In this document: positions 59,027 to 64,000 of the stretch, one piece after another
How the letters are laid out: each line of letters begins with the position of its first letter
Numbering within the stretch: position 1 is the stretch's first letter
From: Candidatus Nitrosopelagicus sp.
GTDB lineage: Archaea; Thermoproteota; Nitrososphaeria; Nitrososphaerales; Nitrosopumilaceae
Direction of reading: 5' to 3'
DNA length: 64,000 nt
Assembly: GCA_028242535.1 (NCBI GenBank)
Contig: JAOJYB010000001.1
Coordinates: 62,001-126,000 of the forward strand
The notes under the pieces: model-generated
What the model saw: only the letters and a program-made list of their open reading frames with translations
The model's database searches: none
Told to the model about the DNA's origin: nothing
Position numbers and translations under genes: made by a program

Positions 59027-59410
59027 TTAGGAAAATGAAATCGAATCTTTAGAGCCGTATTTTTCAAACAACTCTTCGTAACTGCTTAATCGCTCAGGAA
59101 TGATTTTCATGTCATTATCATACATTTTCGTGATAAAGGCAGCCAAGACACGTTCATTATTTTCATTATAAAATCTCACGCTGAAACTTATTCGCTCAGG
59201 TTTTTGCTCTTTAACAAATTCTGCTTTTTTAATTAATTCAGAATTCACATGCATGTGGCAGGGACCATCATTTTCGCCGATATTAATCCATTTTTCTTTT
59301 TGTCTAGTGGTTAGCTCATTACTTCTAATCTCGCTAACTGCGCCTTCACTTTTTATGACAAATAACACATTTTCAATTTTTACAAGATCAGATAAAATTT
59401 CATAAAGCAT
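59027..59410 (-). CDS. ChuX/HutX/HemS-like protein (tentative)
   Basis: GPCHMHVN...ISFSVRFYNENNERVLAAFITKMYDNDMKIIPERLSSYEELFEKYG resembles haem-utilisation carrier domain. Confidence 0.5.
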   Translation of the reverse strand: MLYEILSDLVKIENVLFVIKSEGAVSEIRSNELTTRQKEKWINIGENDGPCHMHVNSELIKKAEFVKEQKPERISFSVRFYNENNERVLAAFITKMYDNDMKIIPERLSSYEELFEKYGSKDSISFS

Positions 59411-59552
59411 GACATTATGTCGAATTACCTTTTTTTAAGAAGTCTGATAATAGAATTTTACCGTTTTCGGATCAGAAAATTATTTTTGATGATGGGTATA
59501 GAGATAGAATAGCTGGAAATATGCTTAAGTCTATAATTTTCACAGAAACGGC

Positions 59553-59786
59553 ATGAAAGAAAATAAAATGAGAATAATGTGTAAATGGTGTAATGTTGCT
59601 ATATTTTGTCATATTGTTAGTGAAGAAATGTCAGATCATCATGGAACGTATGGGATAGATAGTATCAAGATGGCTAAAATTAAAATCCACAAGCATTACA
59701 AAGGAAAAAATTATTGTAAAGGCTCAGATAGAACAATTTCTACACCACTAGATAAGGTAAAAGATAACAAAGTACACTACAATTAA
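59553..59786 (+). CDS. Hypothetical small protein (77 aa)
   Basis: Intact ORF, Cys/His containing. Confidence 0.4.
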   Translation: MKENKMRIMCKWCNVAIFCHIVSEEMSDHHGTYGIDSIKMAKIKIHKHYKGKNYCKGSDRTISTPLDKVKDNKVHYN

Positions 59787-59833
59787 GAACAAATGCCCAC
59801 ATCAAAAGTAATTTTTAAGATAAAGTGTATTGA

Positions 59834-59929
59834 ATGATGTTTGTGGGGATACACAAAGACAAAAAGAAGAAGAAGATCGAAAAAACAGTAGGAAGTAAAA
59901 GAAGTAGAGTAGGCACTAATCGCAGATAA
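59834..59929 (+). CDS. Possible 31-aa Lys-rich ORF
   Basis: Hand translation MMFVGIHKDKKKKKIEKTVGSKRSRVGTNRR. Confidence 0.3.
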   Translation: MMFVGIHKDKKKKKIEKTVGSKRSRVGTNRR

Positions 59930-59999
59930 TTAAAAACGAGTTTTCACTATCTCTTTCTTGCTCATCAATACCATTAGAGGACTCTTCTAGAAAATCATT

Positions 60000-60152
60000 T
60001 TAATCATCTTTATCTTTTTTAAGATTTTCTTCATAGAGTCTTTTCTGTTTAAAATCAATTCTACATCTCGCACACATTCTGTCACCACGATCTTCAGTTC
60101 CTTTAATCTCTCTACCACATTTTTTACACAGTGCTTTCAGGTTGAAACTCAT
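60000..60152 (-). CDS. 50-aa zinc-ribbon protein
   Basis: Hand translation MSFNLKALCKKCGREIKGTEDRGDRMCARCRIDFKQKRLYEENLKKDKDD. Confidence 0.6.
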   Translation of the reverse strand: MSFNLKALCKKCGREIKGTEDRGDRMCARCRIDFKQKRLYEENLKKDKDD

Positions 60153-60277
60153 TTACTCTCGTTATAGGCATTCAGTTCGATAATTTAAGAAGATCATCTG
60201 CTTTTCTAGGAAATCTTAACTGAAAAATTACAATTACTAGAGGTTCAGAAGCATTTGAAGGAATTAGCGAGTAGGTC

Positions 60278-60574
60278 TTAGCTTCTAGTTCTCTTTTTTA
60301 TTGTAGCAATTTTCTTTGAGGATCTAGCTTCTTTTGCTTTTGAAGTTGATTTTGTAACTTTTCCTTCAGTTTTCATACTTTTTCCACTTCTTCGAGAAGC
60401 TCGAGATTGTTGTGCGCGTGTTTTTTGTTCTGCTTTTGCTTTTGCTTTGGCTTCATATCTTTCTCTGATCTGATTACTCTTTGTTTTATTCGCTCTTGAT
60501 GGATGTTTTTTTTTCTTTGCTTTGTATTCAGATCTTGATTGATTCCCTTTTTTCTTTGCTTTGGCTTCAACCAT
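60278..60574 (-). CDS. Lys/Arg-rich low-complexity basic protein
   Basis: MVEAKAKKKGNQSRSEYKAKKKKHPSRANKTKSN... Confidence 0.55.
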   Translation of the reverse strand: MVEAKAKKKGNQSRSEYKAKKKKHPSRANKTKSNQIRERYEAKAKAKAEQKTRAQQSRASRRSGKSMKTEGKVTKSTSKAKEARSSKKIATIKKRTRS

Positions 60575-60706
60575 ACAGAACGTAGAATTTTATTATAAAT
60601 AAAGGAATTACTTTTGATGTGGACATTTGTTATCCGTAGAATGTCCTTTTGCAAAATTAGTGAAATTGTCTAATACGATGGGTTATGGCGATATTATCTT
60701 AATTGT

Positions 60707-61105
60707 CTATTTTGAGGTAGTGTACTTTCCAGCTAAAATTATGCACACAAAAACTCCCTCACCAGATATGAATTTCGCTTTATGCTTGACTCCTTTTGGT
60801 ATGAATACTGTTGATGGTGATGACACAGTGTATACTTCATCATTAAGTTGAATTTCATATTTCAACTTGGAATTTTCAGAAATGATGAGATTGATTTCAT
60901 CGGCATTATGTTTGTGCAACATACTATACTCTGACATTTTTTTATGCTTACCATTGACAAAATGAACTGCAACATGTGTATTCGAACTTGGGAAGCGTTT
61001 CTTGCTTAGCATGGAGAGGCGCTTTATTGGAGCAGCATTATGAAATGGAATTTTTGAAATCGGCTCACTTACACCTTTTTTTATAAATTTCTTATAGCGA
61101 TTCAT
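60707..61105 (-). CDS. Cupin-domain protein
   Basis: SMLHKHNADEINLIISENSKLKYEIQLNDEVYTVSSPSTVFIPKGVKHKAKF. Confidence 0.75.
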   Translation of the reverse strand: MNRYKKFIKKGVSEPISKIPFHNAAPIKRLSMLSKKRFPSSNTHVAVHFVNGKHKKMSEYSMLHKHNADEINLIISENSKLKYEIQLNDEVYTVSSPSTVFIPKGVKHKAKFISGEGVFVCIILAGKYTTSK

Positions 61106-61162
61106 AGAATATCAATTTTCCAACAAAACTAAGTTAAAAACATACTTTGCTGTATAGTCCTT

Positions 61163-61846
61163 ATGCTTCAGGACAGGACGTCTGAATGGTTTGTTCCAAA
61201 ATTTGGCTCAAGAAATTTTCGAGTGACTGTAGGCTTACTGTTTTTACCATACACTAGCATCGTTACCTGCTTTGTTGCATGGGGTTCACTCTCTGGTTCT
61301 TTTGAAACAGAACGTCTCATTGCAATTTGTGTGATTTATTTTCTTGCACTTGGGGTTTCAGCCCACCTATTAGATGCAGTTGGTGGAAAGACAAAGCCAT
61401 GGGGTGATTTGCCAAAGAGGAAACTCTGGACGGTGGCGATGATTGTACTGGGAATTGCGTTTACAATTGGTATGTACTATGCTTTCTTGGATTCGCCTTT
61501 ACTATTTGCAATAGGAATTGCAGAAGGATTCTTTCTGTTTGCGTATAATTTAGAATTGTTTGGGGGAAAGTTTCACAATAACTCCTCAACAATAATTTCA
61601 TGGGCCATACTGCCAGTTTTTGCCGGTTCGGCGATTCAGACAAACTCCATATCACTGGAAACAATAGTGCTTTGTGGAATTTCGTCAGTCATAACCTATG
61701 TTCTGATATCAACTTCAAGAAAGTACAAGCATCTAAGGCGCGATAACGGCAATCATTCAGATATTAAAAGGTGTGAGGTCATTCTAAAACTTCTTACAAT
61801 TGGCGTTTTAGTGGGTACTGCAGTATTTTTTGTTTTAAGATTTTAA
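61163..61846 (+). CDS. Polytopic membrane protein, possibly UbiA-like
   Basis: About 7 TM helices; AHLLDAVGGKTKPWGDLP, FLFAYNLELFGG. Confidence 0.55.
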   Translation: MLQDRTSEWFVPKFGSRNFRVTVGLLFLPYTSIVTCFVAWGSLSGSFETERLIAICVIYFLALGVSAHLLDAVGGKTKPWGDLPKRKLWTVAMIVLGIAFTIGMYYAFLDSPLLFAIGIAEGFFLFAYNLELFGGKFHNNSSTIISWAILPVFAGSAIQTNSISLETIVLCGISSVITYVLISTSRKYKHLRRDNGNHSDIKRCEVILKLLTIGVLVGTAVFFVLRF

Positions 61847-61866
61847 ATTGAGATTTTTATAAAATA

Positions 61867-62013
61867 CTATTCTAAATCACTATGCTCTTGAGCCAAATGT
61901 TCTTCTTTTGGAAGTTTTCTATTGCCCTGAAAATGTGATTGGACTACAACTCCACATATTTTACATTTTGAGTTTTCAAAATATTTCTCAATATCTTTAG
62001 GTGTCTCTGCCAT
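61867..62013 (-). CDS. 48-aa C2H2-type zinc-finger protein
   Basis: Hand translation MAETPKDIEKYFENSKCKICGVVVQSHFQGNRKLPKEEHLAQEHSDLE. Confidence 0.55.
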   Translation of the reverse strand: MAETPKDIEKYFENSKCKICGVVVQSHFQGNRKLPKEEHLAQEHSDLE

Positions 62014-62056
62014 TTGTTTTACTGGTTGAAGTATAGATATAAACCCTAAATCATAA

Positions 62057-62734
62057 TTATTTTGTGCCAGTTAGGATGGCAGACGCACCGCATGTAAGAT
62101 ATTGTCGGTTAACTTTCAATCCATTTTTCTTCATTACATCAGAATAACTTTCCAGCCATTTGGTTCTTCGAATTAGCTTTGGTAACCCGATTAGCGCGTC
62201 TTTCCAACTTGGAATGAAACATCCCACCAATCGCAGAGAGGTAAGAAACAAGTTCCATAGCCCCCTGACAACCAAATTTTTGGGATATGTGAAATCATGG
62301 AAGATGATTTTGCCACCTGGCTTGAGATGTGCTGTACAATTTTTTACAAGTATTTCTGGATCACAGTATTTTGGCAAATATGATGCAGTAATGCAGTCAA
62401 ACTTTGAATCCAGTTTGAATTCTTCTGCATCATCAAGAATGAACGAGATGTTCTCAAAATAACTTGAATTTTCCTTTGCCACATCAAGATAGCTTTTGGT
62501 GATGTCAATTCCTACTATCTTTGAATTGGGAAATTTTTCCGCAATTTCTCTGGTAAGAATGCCAGTACCACATGCAAGATCCAAGAAAGAACTTCCGTCA
62601 GAAATCTGTTCCAACATCTTTCTCTTCCAATATTTGTCCTTTCCTAGCGTACCATATGAAACAACGCCATCATAGGTTGTCCCAGTCTCATCAAAAAATT
62701 TAGGTACAAGAGTTTTTGCCGATTCTGTCAACAT
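62057..62734 (-). CDS. Class I SAM-dependent methyltransferase (UbiE-like)
   Basis: SSFLDLACGTGILTREIAEKFPNSKIVGIDITKSYLDVAK. Confidence 0.88.
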   Translation of the reverse strand: MLTESAKTLVPKFFDETGTTYDGVVSYGTLGKDKYWKRKMLEQISDGSSFLDLACGTGILTREIAEKFPNSKIVGIDITKSYLDVAKENSSYFENISFILDDAEEFKLDSKFDCITASYLPKYCDPEILVKNCTAHLKPGGKIIFHDFTYPKNLVVRGLWNLFLTSLRLVGCFIPSWKDALIGLPKLIRRTKWLESYSDVMKKNGLKVNRQYLTCGASAILTGTK

Positions 62735-62766
62735 TTTATATCACGCACCAAGTAATTTAAAGAATA

Positions 62767-63390
62767 ATGATTGATGAAAAAATTCAGCATGTTCTATCGA
62801 GATTAGAAAAAGACATTGATTATGAGACAGAGCATCTAGGTGAAACCCCAAGTGAGAAAAGATTGAATTGCATATCAAAAAACATTGGGATGTTTTACAA
62901 CATTCTGTTAAAATCCATAAACGCCAAAAACATTCTTGAGATAGGCATGTCTGTGGGCTATTCTGGGCTATGGTTTGCTGACGCGTTAATGTCAAACAAA
63001 CAACTCAATGGCCAAATTATAACAATTGACAGGGAGGAATTCAAGATAGATAGCGCAAGACAAAACTTTGAGGAGGCTGGAGTTGAATCTCTAATCAAAA
63101 TTAGGAAGGGTGAGGCTAGAAAAATTTTGCACGAGATAAAAAATGAATTCAACGAAAATTATTTTGATTTTATTTTCATTGATGCAGACAAGGAAAGTTA
63201 TATCGAATATTTTGATCTATGTTTACCTCTAGTAAGGAAAGGCGGGATAATAGGTGCCGATAACATCTTGTTTCCAGAAAGGTTCAACGAGATGATGTCA
63301 GATTATTTATCCCATGTTAGAAGTAAGTCAAACGTTCAATCAGTTACTATTCCAATTGATAATGGTGAGGAAGTAACCATCAAACTATGA
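62767..63390 (+). CDS. O-methyltransferase (caffeoyl-CoA OMT type)
   Basis: KNILEIGMSVGYSGLWFADAL, FDFIFIDADKESYIEYF, GGIIGADNILF. Confidence 0.9.
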   Translation: MIDEKIQHVLSRLEKDIDYETEHLGETPSEKRLNCISKNIGMFYNILLKSINAKNILEIGMSVGYSGLWFADALMSNKQLNGQIITIDREEFKIDSARQNFEEAGVESLIKIRKGEARKILHEIKNEFNENYFDFIFIDADKESYIEYFDLCLPLVRKGGIIGADNILFPERFNEMMSDYLSHVRSKSNVQSVTIPIDNGEEVTIKL

Positions 63391-63398
63391 CAAAATAA

Positions 63399-63521
63399 TT
63401 ATGATTTAGGTTCTTTTCTTGAACAGTCAATACATAATTTGCCGACTTCAAATACGTAAAGAAGCTTATCACAATTTTTACATCGTCTTTCTGTTCGTGT
63501 TTTGTCGTATCCATATGACAT
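63399..63521 (-). CDS. 40-aa zinc-ribbon protein
   Basis: Hand translation MSYGYDKTRTERRCKNCDKLLYVFEVGKLCIDCSRKEPKS. Confidence 0.55.
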   Translation of the reverse strand: MSYGYDKTRTERRCKNCDKLLYVFEVGKLCIDCSRKEPKS

Positions 63522-63549
63522 CTATAATCACTTTTTCTTTCACACTTTT

Positions 63550-63654
63550 CTATTTTGGAAAAAATGACGTAAATATTGTAGCTAAAACTCCAAGTAAAAT
63601 TACAAATGCTACACCAATTAGTCCTCGTTTAACCCAAGAAGATGAATCTGTCAT
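63550..63654 (-). CDS. 34-aa single-TM peptide
   Basis: Hand translation MTDSSSWVKRGLIGVAFVILLGVLATIFTSFFPK. Confidence 0.45.
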   Translation of the reverse strand: MTDSSSWVKRGLIGVAFVILLGVLATIFTSFFPK

Positions 63655-63690
63655 GATTAGTTTGATTTGTTAGGTGTTTTAAAAGTTGAA

Positions 63691-63807
63691 TTATTTTTTC
63701 CAGCCAGAGGTCCAGTTTTTCAATGAACATTTTGCTAATTCACTCCTAGAATGATCTTTTAGTTTGCGCTTGCATTTTGGACAAACCATGTTCATGTATT
63801 TACTCAT
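63691..63807 (-). CDS. 38-aa Cys-containing basic protein
   Basis: Hand translation MSKYMNMVCPKCKRKLKDHSRSELAKCSLKNWTSGWKK. Confidence 0.45.
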   Translation of the reverse strand: MSKYMNMVCPKCKRKLKDHSRSELAKCSLKNWTSGWKK

Positions 63808-63813
63808 GTATAA

Positions 63814-63999
63814 TCACCCATTGATGCTATCTGTCAGTTCCATGAAATAAGCAATAACGAGATTTAATCCCTGAAATGCAACAAACCCTACCACAAATCC
63901 TATTACAATTTTTTTTGGTAGAGATAATTTTGCCCACCAAGAAAGAGTCTTTTTTGCCATAGTACCACATGATAAACAATAATTTCCGTTTTCAGCCAT
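63814..63999 (-). CDS. Zinc-ribbon plus TM protein
   Basis: MAENGNYCLSCGTMAKKTLSWWAKLSLPKKIVIGFVVGFVAF. Confidence 0.55.
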   Translation of the reverse strand: MAENGNYCLSCGTMAKKTLSWWAKLSLPKKIVIGFVVGFVAFQGLNLVIAYFMELTDSING

Positions 64000-64000
64000 T

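Noticed and set aside
60373-60654. 93-aa ORF overlapping the Lys-rich protein in another frame
   Set aside because: Arises from low-complexity A-rich codons read out of frame
1-64000. CRISPR array, despite two Cas4-like genes
   Set aside because: No regularly spaced repeats seen; the direct repeats found are pairs only

Overview
AT-rich archaeal chromosomal window. It looks like an ammonia-oxidising Thaumarchaeota/Nitrososphaerota of the Nitrosopumilus type, judging from plastocyanin-like proteins, a PEFG-CTERM tail, the Amt transporter, the A-type ATP synthase and B12-dependent RNR. No rRNA, IS element, integrase or CRISPR array was seen. One tRNA (Gly-UCC) was found. Main blocks: (1) HflX/Trm56/TFE; (2) a compact riboflavin operon (ribE-ribB-ribH-arfA-amidohydrolase-arfC); (3) CoA-metabolism enzymes, eS19/PDCD5, RNase P 4, Nep1; (4) class II RNR next to a large HTH + ATP-cone + degenerate NrdD-like protein; (5) thiolase/DUF35, nitrilase, tautomerase, rhomboid; (6) a 10-kb secreted copper-type module (two cupredoxins, a CopC-CopD-beta-propeller fusion, two paralogous pairs of secreted proteins) in which five predicted mature N-termini begin with His; (7) carbamate kinase and PyrBI; (8) ATP synthase genes with an unassigned 43-aa ORF; (9) Amt, atpC, a Cas4-like nuclease; (10) pyrH/HD-dNTPase/tmk, UbiB kinase; (11) a HerA-like ATPase + Cas4-like nuclease operon; (12) a 55-64 kb accessory-like stretch of small wHTH and zinc-ribbon ORFs, direct repeats and a striking tandem-hairpin element with a cUUCGg loop. 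Best leads: the catalytically dead NrdD-like regulator beside nrdJ and the inverted repeat over the nrdJ promoter; the orphan amidohydrolase inside the riboflavin operon; the N-terminal-His copper module; the HerA/Cas4-like operon; the tandem-hairpin RNA candidate. All family calls come from reading the translations; no database search was possible.
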